DNA of 32,193 nucleotides from Chromera velia (taxonomy: Eukaryota > Sar > Chromeraceae). Shown here piece after piece: positions 20,589-30,503 of the stretch. Under the pieces are notes generated by a model that was not told the origin of the DNA, did no database searches, and was given only the letters and a program-made list of their open reading frames with translations. Both the position numbers and the translations under genes were made by a program. Numbering within the stretch: position 1 is the first letter of the stretch; every line of letters starts with the position of its first letter. The stretch spans positions 38,977 through 71,169 of the forward strand of contig JAHBMJ010005342.1 in NCBI GenBank assembly GCA_018398765.1. Reading direction: 5' to 3'.

Positions 20589-23500
20589 TCACTTTTTCGT
20601 GCCAGCCCCGACATTGAAGAACGAGGTCAATCTCGATTGAACAGGCTGCTTTGCTTTCGCAATGCTGTTCCCGTTATACGCCCCCCCGCGCTGCTTTGCG
20701 GTTGAAGCTGAGATGCTACCAGTCTTCTTTGTTCCCTTTCCTCCTTGCGACGCGGATGCTCCTCGTGTACCTCTCTGCCCTGAACTCCCTCCACCCGCCT
20801 TCCCCCCCGAGGACGGAACGTGGGGGGGGAGGGCGTTTGAAAAGCAGATAGGGCCCTTCAGTCTCTTCCCGGGAGGAGGGGCAGACGCAGAAGCAGAAGG
20901 CTCAAATGGACCCTTGGGAGGCTCTGCAGGTTGGCTGTGCTGATCTGTGAATGCGGTGGTGCTGCTGCTACTGTCACCTCTGGACTGCACCGCGCTTCCA
21001 TTAATGAAGGAAGAAGAAGAAGACGCAGAAGAGGAAGAAGAGACATACGGCTCCCGGGGTCTCTTCATTTGATTCCTCTCAGACCCCTCTCTGACCCCCT
21101 CATTTTGACCGACAAAGCTTCCCTCTCCAATGATCCCCCCCCCCTCTCCAAGTTCATCAGGCTCGTCATCCTCGATCGAAATGATCTTCGGTGCATTGAC
21201 TTTCTTCTCATCATCTGCTGCTTCCGACACCCCTCTCGCCCCGTTTGCTTCTTCTTGTGACTCGGCGTTGACTTCACTGAAAGGACTTGGAGATGCCCCT
21301 CCGTTCAGTGAGTCCTCTCTGCCCACCCCCTCTCTCTCTACACATGGGCCAGCTTCCAAACGGGAACTTGAAGCGCGAGGGGGACAGGCAGACACCTCCC
21401 CGGAAGTCACCCACGGGTCCTCATTCCTTCGCAGGCCTAGGTCGGTTGCTGAAGGGAGAACTGTTGCTGTGTTTGATTCTAATTCTACAGGAGTGGGGGA
21501 TGGGGAGGGGGAACTTTTTGACGTTCCCCCACCTTCACTGACTGGCACTGCTCTCTTGAAGAACGACGTTATACCCTTCCACTGTCTGTGGGGCTGTGCA
21601 GCCTTCGTCTGGGGGTCGTCTGTCTCCAAACGACACCCCTGCAGTCCCCCCTCAAACTCAAACACAAGACCTGTGCCGATGTGGTCAGAGTATCTGGGGG
21701 GGGTGTAAACCAACCCCGTGGAAGGAGAACCAAATTGGGAATCCAACAGCGGCTGGGGGACCATCTCTGCCATGCCCCCACCATCCTTCGGCGCCGCTTC
21801 CCACCGCTTTCCTGCTGTTGAGAGCATTAATCCTTCTGCACATGCTGCACGCCACTTCTTGAACCAACTGTCTTCTCCCTCTTTCCCTTCTCCTCCTCCT
21901 CCTCCCTCCCTCTCACTCCCCCCCCGCATCAATGCCATCACCCCCGAACCTGATGGAGCCCCCGCTCTCAAAGCAGGCAGAAGAGAACCATCAATGACAC
22001 AATAGTCCAACCGCACCCCCTCATTGCTGTATCTCTTGTTCGTGTACTGTTCCCACGCAGTGAATCGCTCGGCCTCCGAATAACCCCGTGTGTGCCGATA
22101 GGAATCGACCATTCCGTCTCGTTCAATTAACGTACGGACAAACGAACGGATGCACGGACTAAAGTAAGAAGACGTCAACGAACGAGCGCAAATCCCCCCG
22201 ACCTTCCCCCCCTCCACCGTTCCCTCAGCCCTTTGTTGATCAGAGTGCAGAACAACAGAGGCAAAGGCTAACTGGGCCTTCTCTTCATCTGACAACGCAC
22301 ACCCAGCGGCTCGAAGAAAGTCAGAGAGATGCGAAATTGAGAGCACATTTGCCCTCCAAACGGTAACAGTCGCATCACCCACTCCAACCTCCTCCCCCCC
22401 ACTCTCTCTACCGACTGACAGTTCGTCTTCGATCTCGAAGAACAACCCCCCCTCTTCGCCTCCCCTCTCTCTCTCGGCCTCTTCTCGCATCCTCCCCCCC
22501 CCGGCCTTCTCGAAGTGCTCCCCCAACGCCACACGAAGGGAGCGCATGCGCAAGCGGATATTCACCTCCCAGTCGTTGTCCCTGCATGAGCGAGGGAGCC
22601 GATGCACCAGACACAAGCGGACGATGAAAGTCACATGTGCACATGTTTGCGTGCTTTCCTCTGTCTGCGTGAGAGTGTGAGGGCGTGTGTGTGTGTGAGA
22701 GAGAGAGAGTGAGTATGAGTGTGAGAGACAAAGAGAGACCATTCCTTCCGCGGAAGAAAACGAAGAGAGCCAAAGAGTGAAAAAAGGAATTTGTTGGACG
22801 AGCAACAGTCATTCCAAACGATCGACTCATCTCTGCCCTAGCACCACCACCTCCCGCACTTACATCGTCTTTCCTATCTGAGACTTCCCTCGAGGACCGT
22901 TGACCATACCCTTGAACGACTCGTCCTTCCGCGCTCCGATCACTCCCGAGCCCTCTTTGCTGTTCTTCGGAGGAACGCGGACACACTCCAACTGTTCTGC
23001 CATCCGCTCCACCTCAGGAAGAGCCTTTGCCAAGCGCTCAATGAGGGAATAGGGGAGAAGCAGACGCAACAGCTTGGGTGCCCCCTCTTCAATGTTTGCA
23101 CCAATACTCTCCTCCCTCTGTCCCCCACAACTACCGTGAGCTCCGGGCCCACGGTGCTGAGATCCCCCGACTCTCTCTTCCAATTCTTTGCGCAAAGAGG
23201 CGCCGAAAGGATTGCTGCAAGCTTCGCACTGTCTTTCTATCAAAGCCGCCGTCTCCTCAACAACTGAAGGTTCAACCTCCCTCCCCACCCCTTTCTGCCT
23301 GCAAACCTCGATCTCTGCCAATTTTCGCAACAGTGGGACGTCCACAAGACGATCGAGGTGGAAAACATCCTCTTTCTCAAATGCAACGTTCAAGTCTCCC
23401 ACGAGCACCACAGGGAGCCCAGACTCTTTTCTCACCTTACACATACGCTTTCGGAGTGCCCACAGAAAACGAAGTTTCTCTGGAATGCGTGAATACGCAG

Positions 23501-24022
23501 ACCCAGAAGTCGGAACGTACACGTTAAATAGAACAAATTTCTCCAGCCAAATGACCAGGCAGCGCCCCTCATCGTCAGCCCAAGAGTCAAAATGGCGAAA
23601 CGGGGAGCAGTCGGCACGCCGAACCAGGCCCTTACGGGCCCACACGGCGACTCCGCTGTACCCCATCAATCCCCTCTTGGCTGTTTGCTTGCACGACGCC
23701 CAGAAGGAGTCCCAGCCCTCCTCTGTGGCCCCCACGCTTTTCGGGTCTCTTCGCAGCTTATCATTCGTCACCTTCGCTCTGCACAAGAACACACAAAGAG
23801 AAACACATGGAATCTTTCTGAAAGAAAAACGCGGAGACGGAGAAAACGAGACGGCAAGCGAACTTACTCTTGAACGCAGAAGATGTCCGCCCTGTGGCGC
23901 TCCAAATAGTTCGAAAGCGACCCATAGTACTGCTTGACAAAATGGTACGTTGTGGACCATCCCGCGCAATTCCACGAAAGGATGTGCAGAGAGTTGCTGA
24001 GCGACGGAACTCCCGCTTCCAT
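20589..24022 (-). CDS. APE2: AP endonuclease 2 (EEP family) with long disordered C-terminus and terminal PIP box
   Basis: Exons 24022-23868, 23778-22864 and 22581-20589 (donors both GTAAGT); 3063 nt, 1020 aa, phases agree. Endonuclease/exonuclease/phosphatase motifs appear in order: LSWNCAG (Asn18), FCVQE (metal ligand Glu52), GYSGVAVW, EGRCLV, VGDLNVAF (179-186), GMVDSYRHTRG, RLDYCVID and YSDHIG with Asp656-His657. APE2 incises abasic sites and has 3'-phosphodiesterase/exonuclease activity in base-excision and single-strand-break repair in the nucleus. Insertions lengthen the catalytic domain between the GDLN and RHTRG motifs. After SDH comes a PIP-like WKGITSFF, then about 300 disordered residues with a SUMO-interaction-like IISIEDDE (about 821), and a perfect PCNA-binding box QSRLTSFF (1005-1012) at the C-terminus. 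The zf-GRF finger of animal and plant APE2 is not visible. Confidence 0.88.
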
Positions 24023-24230
24023 TTTTCACAGAGCAAGCAGAAGGCAGACTGTCAGTCCAGAAATGGAAGATGTTCTACAAGAACACCATACAGGAAGGTT
24101 CCACATCTATGCAGTATACACTCTTCCCGCCGGTTCAGTGCCCGAGAAATCCCGAGAAGCAAGATTACGATATTAATAGATTACGTGCCAGGCGGTTTCT
24201 CATCGGACTTTCTTGTGTTTCGCTCTTGAA

Positions 24231-24320
24231 TGGCCGGCTGCATGCATGATAGCCCGGCGGCGGCCGCGCGCGGCAGCTAGGCGGCGGCAGCTAGGCCTCG
24301 TGGCCGGCCGGCCCCGCGTT
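24231..24320. promoter_or_regulatory. GC-rich palindromic block with TGCATGCA upstream of APE2
   Basis: TGCATGCA at 24239-24246, GCGGCCGCGCGCGG, a tandem GGCGGCAGCTAGG, and GGCCGGCCGGCC at 24302-24313. It lies 210-290 bp before the APE2 ATG and sits between sequences of ordinary composition. It resembles the block at 2562-2662, where the same two motifs occur together. Confidence 0.45.
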
Positions 24321-25860
24321 CTGTGAGCAATTGGCGACAGTTGTATAGGTATCAGACACTCTGTGGGCATGTCTCGTGCTCGGCACCACGTCTTTGTTTC
24401 CCTGATTGATTCTCCTTGGGGGAGAGCTCTTACAGTGCCGCGGGAAAGTGTACTACCATGCATCTGTTTGCTGGTTCGTTGCATTCTTTTTGCTTGTACT
24501 GTTGCTCTCAAACTTTCACCCACATTTCTTCGTATGTTTTTTCCATACTCCATGCGGCCAGTAAGGTTCGGGTTCTGTTTTTTGTCTTTGTGCTCCGAGG
24601 TTGAAGTCGATCTTTCTTGGTATTCTGATTTGAGCTCGGAATATCTCACCGCTGGCAGGCCATTTTGCAAGTCTTGAGCCTCTTTTTTGTCTACTCCGAT
24701 CATCGTTCGTGTCCTCCAGCCGTTGGTCTTCACTAGGGGTCATGGCCGTGGTTCCTTGACCTAGGAATTGAACGCAGGCTTTGCCTTAGGTTTACGCTTC
24801 TAGGGATTGAACCTATGCCGTCGCCCCTAAGACTGGGCGGTGAGCTCAATATCATCATCGTTCGGATCCCGCCACCCGCCCGCGGCGCCCCACCGTGCAT
24901 GACCGTAGTGGACAAAACTTGACCATCACGAAAGTGTGCCGATCATCGAGACGAGACGAGACAAGGCTAACAAGCTAGGTCGTTGCTGCTATCAGTACCA
25001 GGAGTACCAGGGAGTACCGGGGAGTGGGGTTCGATTCATATTTTCTACATGTACTATATTGAGGGATAACTAGGTCTTCTTCAATGAATCTCTTCTAGAG
25101 ACTTTTTACTGAAAAAAAAATTATATAATATTTTTTTGTATAATACAGATTAAAAGCTATATATTGCCTTCGATTGTCTTTGATTTGATAGCAAAGAATT
25201 AATGTGTTTATTAATTTGTTTAATAAAAATTTTAGGTATACATTGGTTTGTTGACTACTCATTTTAATTGACTTGGTTATTTATATTTTTCACTGTTTTT
25301 CTCACTCTGGATCTCATACCTATATGAATGTTCTATTCTTTTTTTTTTTTATACTTACGTTATTTGTGCAAAAATCGGTACAAATGTTGTAAAGTTCTGT
25401 CATAAGTTTTCGAAAAAAAGAATAATTACATGAAGTAAGGGGATGAATGAATAAATAAAAATCATGTGGCGGTGACGGACAAAGGTTACAAAGAGAAAAG
25501 AAGAGTGCAATGCAAAGACGAATTAAGGACTACCATAATGAACCAGACCCGACAATCAGATTTATTCACATCTTCCAACTAAATTGGATTGACGTCGTTG
25601 GTGCATGAATTCCTTGTGCAACTTTCTGAATGCCTTTTGCAACCCGATTTTGCATGTGTTTGCATTCATGTCTGCGCCTTAAATGTCCCTGGCTTTGTAT
25701 TCTGAACTTTCAGGTGACCGTTTTTTCCGTCCCCTTTGCTCCGATTTCTTCCAAGCTTCGGCTGCTTCGCTCAAATGTATAACTGTTACAGCTTCTCCCA
25801 GAATCTTCTCCTCCGGACCCAAACTTTCTTTCGCCCGCGCCTCATCTTTCATCTTGTAGG
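24321..25860. other. Unresolved stretch: T-rich sequence, tRNA-like relic and AT-rich island
   Basis: 24321-24690 is pyrimidine-rich on the + strand with an open frame (24363-24677) that could hold a short exon of a + gene, but no motif supports it. 24740-24900 holds the tRNA-like relic. 24994-25025 has three or four tandem copies of AGTACCAGGG. 25030-25480 is AT-rich, like the convergent spacers. 25480-25860 shows nothing I can call. Confidence 0.5.
24801..24839 (-). other. tRNA-like relic (anticodon and T arms)
   Basis: On the minus strand, CGCCC (24839-24835) pairs with GGGCG (24826-24822) around an 8-nt loop AGTCTTAG containing CTT. Six nt later TAGG-TTCAATC-CCTA (24815-24801) forms a T-arm with the standard 7-nt loop and a pol III B-box (GGTTCAATCCC). 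The D arm is reduced to GAGCTC and the acceptor stem is not seen. A second B-box-like GCGTTCAATTCC lies about 30 nt further on. It is more likely a tRNA-derived SINE or decayed tRNA-Lys(CTT) than a working tRNA. Confidence 0.35.
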
Positions 25861-26109
25861 ATGTTCCTCCTCTTGAGTCTCAAGGTGCACCTAGAAAGAC
25901 AAAAGCGTGGATGTGAATTCTTCAATACATTCGAAGACCCGAAAACAAAAAGAGGAATTTTCCCGCAGACGGGATCGGATCATCGGATTCGACTTTCTCT
26001 TGTTTGTCTAGAGCAAGATGCCGGTTGGTGCTCGACCAAGATTGCTTTCGTCTGATCGCGGTTCTTTCCCGGTTGATGAATCAAATTGATTTGTGCTTTT
26101 GTTTGACAG

Positions 26110-26246
26110 TCTGCAAAACCACATACCCTCCCTTTGAACGAAGGATGGATGGACTGATTATTGATGTGAAACGTCTTTCAAACTCCTGTGCGCAAAGAAA
26201 GGCTCGGAGCATTGATGAACTTTCTGATCAGCGCCAAATCACCGAG
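26110..26246 (+). CDS. Possible internal exon of an unresolved + strand gene
   Basis: A pyrimidine-rich stretch ending in TTTGACAG is followed by 137 nt open in one frame, encoding (V)CKTTYPPFERRMDGLIIDVK and then about 26 more charged residues up to QRQITE, before a GAG|GTACAT donor. A candidate first exon lies just upstream at 26018 (ATG; MPVGARPRLLSSDR), ending at GCG|GTTCTT in matching phase. I could not extend the model with confidence and recognise no family. The surrounding DNA (25860-27100) is pyrimidine-rich on the + strand like the introns of the RBR gene, which supports a + strand transcript. Confidence 0.3.
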
Positions 26247-26566
26247 GTACATGGGTGGATGGTGGTCAGATGCTATTCATTGCATGACTTTTTCAACTTC
26301 TTTCCATTCTTCATACCCACTTTGATTCACGTGCTTCTTCATTCGCCAAGTCACGCCTTACAAGTGATTGATCGATCCCTCGACAGAGGCCGACTGAAAG
26401 AGAAAGGAAAGGCAAGAATCTCTTCTTACTGCAACAAGCCTGACTTCGTTTAAAATGAAATTTTCAGTGAATGCCCCCTTTGTCAACAGCATGCATGCGT
26501 CTTCAGGCTCTCCTATGTGATCTGTTCAGTCCCTTTTTCGAACGATTCATCGTTTATCATTTGCAG

Positions 26567-26711
26567 TGAGCACATCAACAGACATTGTTTCATTTCTTTT
26601 CGTTTCCAGAGACCGCATCAGCAGACATGGTTTCATTTGTTTTCGTTTCCAGAGACCGCATCAGCAGACATGGTTTCCTTTGTTTTCGTTTGCAGAGACC
26701 GCATCGGCAGA
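26567..26711 (+). repeat. 43-bp tandem repeat, each unit ending in a 3' splice site
   Basis: Units at 26567-26609, 26610-26652 and 26653-26695 are each exactly 43 bp; a fourth begins at 26696 and keeps 16 bp. Each unit ends in a T-rich tract and TTTCCAG or TTTGCAG. With the TTTGCAG at 26560-26566 there are four regularly spaced acceptor consensus sites. After the last one the frame encodes DRIGRELTGMAKS. Confidence 0.85.
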
Positions 26712-26736
26712 GAACTGACGGGCATGGCAAAAAGTT

Positions 26737-26787
26737 GTACACGCACACACACACACGCGCGCGCGCGCGCGCGCGCACGCACGCACG
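26737..26787. repeat. AC/GC alternating purine-pyrimidine tract
   Basis: About 50 bp of uninterrupted alternation: CA repeats, CG repeats (about 26756-26776), then CGCA repeats. Potential Z-DNA. A GAAA tetranucleotide run follows at about 26888-26925. Confidence 0.85.
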
Positions 26788-27150
26788 GATGCACACACAC
26801 AGACTGGAAAGGTGCGTATCATTTATACATTGACCAGACCAATCACCGAGTGCACGACAAACAACCGACAGGGAAGCCTTGCGTGAATGAATGAATGAAA
26901 GAAAGAAAGAAAGAAAGAAAGAAAGAGACAAGAAGAAAAGGAATATTGATGGAGAGCCGCTGCTCCACTCAATTCCTTGTGCTCTCAGAATTCCTTCCCC
27001 GGACGTTTTTTGTTTCCCTGTCCCCTGGCTCTTTCAACTGCTGCAGGGCCTCTGTAGGAGGGGCGAGTGAGTGAGGTTCAGCCTTGGCTTGGCAGGGTTG
27101 TTTTGATGTGCTGCTTCGGTGTGAGTGCCGTAATTGCTTCCATCGATCTG

Positions 27151-29975
27151 TCATACAATGGAAACACTTCTCTCTGTTCCGATACCCCCAACTGCTCCTT
27201 CTTCTTCTTCTTTCAGTTCTGCCTCTCCCCTTCTGTGTGGGCAATCGAGTCGAAGGACTGCACTGCCAGTACGAGGAGGTGCCAGTCCATGCACAGTGCC
27301 TCCTGCTGTTAGTGACCGCAGATGGGAGCTTTTTATTCCTCTTCCACCAGCATGCGTTTTCATTCTTCTGTGTGAGCAGGACTCAGGAGTCCCTCTTCCC
27401 CTCTCTTCTCTTTGTGAGTGCCCCTGCCTGCTTTGCAATTGCAAGGAGGGTGGATCGACCTCTATTTCCGTTTCTGTCTCCATCCCTTCTTCAACTGATA
27501 GTGCAACAGACAGTGTGACATCGGCACAACCCGCACTTAAAGTGTGCTCGGACTGGTCGTCTGGGCCTCTCTCGACCGGCTGCTCCTCCACACCCGCCTC
27601 ACCGCCCCTGACACCAACTCCCTCCCCACTGACAGCGTTAGAGCTTCCCTGTCCGTCACCTTCCAGACGAGACTGTGCAAAGTCCATGGTGGTCTTTGCA
27701 GAGAAAAGGGTCAACAGAGAGGGTCTTTGTCGTCGGCTTTCATTTCCTTTTTCTTTTCCTATTTGTTTCTTCTTCATCACAGGATTGCCTGACTCTTTTG
27801 TCTTCCCGTCTCCTACAGGACTCAAGCTTTCGGTGTGGCTTTCTGTTTCCCCTTTCGACCTTCCCCTTTCTTCCTCTGCCCGGACTCTGCTAGCGCAAGG
27901 CCTGCAAAGACGCTGACCACACCGCGTTCTCTTCCAACACGGGCACCTGACGAAGCACGAGTGGAGGAGCCCATGCTTTGGGAGGGCTCTCGAGTGGCCA
28001 GCCAGGCAGCAGCTCAAAAGACCAATGCCGCTCCCGACTATGAGACCGGCCACGAAACAGAGAAGTCCCAGGTTTCTGAAGGTACACCTCATTGAGACGA
28101 TTGAAATGAGCGCCCACAATCAGGAAGGAAGACCAGACTGACTGGCGTATGAACAGACGGACTTACAAGGGGGGTCACAAGCGTGCATTCACGGGGACAG
28201 GCTGAGAGAGATATAATGGAAAGTTCACATGGCCCAACAAAAAGCGTCGTCAAAACGATGGACAGGTGGGCAGGCAACAGGTAGATTGGCACGTCGAAAT
28301 TTCAAAAGATTGCCGTTCTGTCAGGCTGACCTCATAAAAAACTGGTTATTGATCGCAAAGCCGGAAGTTCCCCCCTCAACTTCCCCCCCTTCTTCGTGAT
28401 TGTTCTCTGCCATCAGAGAGACCGCGTGCCCACACACAAGCCTCTGGAGTGTCTTTGAAGCATCGGCCTGTAAGCATCCACGGAAGCAACGAGACAGGAA
28501 CGTGAACCAGGCTAGATGAAGAAAGGACAAGAAATGGGAACGCCTGTACCTCCGTCATTTGCATGCCAGGAGTTTACATCGTCAATTTATCGTTTTGGTA
28601 AAAATTCCCAGGAAGCATGCAAGGCCGCGCTGGCTTCTCCTTAAACCGTCCGCATTTATCTTTAATTGACCTCACTGTCCAAGCGTGTGCTAACCTCTTC
28701 GTCTCTCATCCGATCTTCGTTTTTTTTTCACACTCGGCCTTCCTCTAAACCTCAACCAATTTATTCATGCAACTGCGTATGGGCATGTTTGGAGAGTGGA
28801 AGAACCTCAGGAAAAAGCAAAAATGAGGGAGACATCTGAGTATGGCAGCTGACCGTCAATGCAGGTTTGAATGTGCTCAGGAGTGCATTTGCGGTGTCTT
28901 CCTGGGGTCTGAGGACGATGTCGTCTGTCCTCACACCGATACCCGAGGCGTCACAGTTATCGATTCCCTCCTCCCCTAGGTCCAGCACTAGGGGTCCAGA
29001 AAAGGACACAGAACCTGTCCCCTCAAACATCTCACCCAAACCCGTGGGAGCAAAAGTAAAGAGAAATTCAGCCTCCACTGCCAACCGGTTGATGACAATG
29101 CGAGTGGACGCATCGGAGGGGTAGAAGAGAACTTTCTCCTCAGTAGAGGCAGAAGAAGAGGGGGACAAAGACGAAGCAGGATTCCCACCCTCCTCAGCAA
29201 TCACTGCAGCATCTGCAGCCGCTATTTCCTCAGCAGACACAACGTCGAACAACCAATCTTCGGAGCCTTCTTCTCCTACTCCCTCCTCTCCCGTCCCCTC
29301 TCCAAGAAACGACCCCAGAGGGTCCTCAACGCTCGTGCTGTTCCCCTCCACTGGATTTCCTGCTCCCTCTCCGTCTTCTTCTTCATCAAGAAGATCGCCA
29401 AACAGATCGTCCAACGGATTTTTCGGTCCTTTCCTTCTCAAGTGTGAAGCGACAGACGGAGAGGTCAGCGGACCAGGTCCACTCTTATCTCTGGTGTCGA
29501 CGGGGCGTGCTGAAGCCGTCCCGTGAAGGACATTCCTGGAGAAGGGCAATCGATTGCTCTTCTCCTTTTTCCTCTCCTCTGCTGCCGCAGCAGTACTTCT
29601 TTCTGTTTCTGCACCGACTGCTGCTGCTGCTGCAGATGTCTCATTGAAGAGGGAATTTACGACTGGAAGCCCTCCGGGTACAAGGAAGCTGATCTCACTT
29701 ATTTGCACACTTCGGGTGCGAATGTTGAAGATGGAAGCTTGCCCCCCTGCCATTTTGACCTCCGGAATAGCAATTGCTTCGTGCCTCTTCAACACATCCC
29801 CAGAGACGAAACGCTCGACTCGTCCTGAGGCTGGGACTGTGCATTCTTTCATCAGCTCAACAGCGCGTCCCTTCACCAGCACAGGATTAGTCAGAGAGTC
29901 CAAAGTTTGGCCATGGGCAGCAGCGGTACCTGCTGCGAGGAACAGAAGAGAAAGTCTTGAAAGAAGCAAGCGCAT
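27151..29975 (-). CDS. Type I membrane protein with a secreted domain, possibly BPI/LBP-like (3 exons)
   Basis: Exons 29975-28854, 28467-28331 and 28075-27151 (donors both GTCAGC); 2184 nt, 727 aa, phases agree. The first ATG is followed by a signal peptide (MRLLLSRLSLLFLAAGTAAA). The lumenal part has an N-terminal region with AIAIPEVKMAGGQASIFNIR, an acidic low-complexity insert (about residues 185-270), and a beta-rich region (VVINRLAVEAEF-like strands, GTGSVSFSGPLVLDLG) with a single Cys before SGIGVRTDDIVLR. This alternation weakly recalls lipid-binding BPI/LBP (TULIP) folds; that is a guess. Residues about 421-446 are a transmembrane helix (LGLLCFVAGLIVGSGIGLL), followed by a roughly 280-residue charged cytosolic tail. 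Sequons NETS and NSTS fit secretion. The tail frame is open for over 900 nt, but hidden introns cannot be excluded; its opposite strand is also open. Confidence 0.6.
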
Positions 29976-30172
29976 TCTTTCAGGGAAAGTATCAGTTGGG
30001 TTACTGTCAGCTGTATATCGAAATGAAGGCCTTCCCTGCACCACGTGTTGAGACGGAGACTCTTGGAGGAGAGGCAGCTAGGAAGGCCGTGGGAGCGTGT
30101 TTCTCTCTGGCAGACCTTCATATACAGCGCTTCTCCACATTTGTACTGCATGAAGGTCAGGCTGATTGGCAC

Positions 30173-30268
30173 ATGCATGCATGCATGCATGCAGAAAAAT
30201 TTACTGACCTTAATTCAATTTGCATGCATGCATGCATGCGGAAAACGCGCGCATGGACGCAAGCATGC
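30173..30268. promoter_or_regulatory. TGCATGCA arrays in a head-to-head promoter region
   Basis: Four overlapping TGCATGCA at 30174-30193, three more at 30221-30236 (plus a TGCATGCG), and GCATGC at 30263. The two arrays start 47 bp apart. They lie in the 528-bp spacer (29976-30503) between the start codons of the membrane protein gene and the agmatine-deiminase-like gene. A CT run follows at about 30293-30311. Confidence 0.5.
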
Positions 30269-30503
30269 ACCTGTCCTTATATAATTCTGACCTCTCTCTC
30301 TCTCTCTCTCTGCATACAGACCACACCTCTCTCAGTTGAACCATCGTTTCAAACGTCTTCCATTATTCGATACAGCCATCCCACTGTAACCCTTGTAGCA
30401 CAGCAGCTTCAAAGACGCTGAAAAATTTTGCTGTTGAAGCAAAAATCTCACCTCCCGCGCCACTCGTGCTTATCCCATGCAGGGTTGTTTCAGTATCGGA
30501 AAG

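Noticed and set aside
24363-24677. 104-aa + frame
   Set aside because: Hydrophobic, pyrimidine-driven composition with no motif or confirmed splice partner.
26567-26711. CRISPR-like array
   Set aside because: Units are contiguous 43-bp tandem copies without spacers, in a eukaryotic intron context.
27134-27916. 260-aa + frame
   Set aside because: It is antisense to the tail exon of the membrane-protein gene, which connects in phase to exons with a signal peptide and transmembrane helix.
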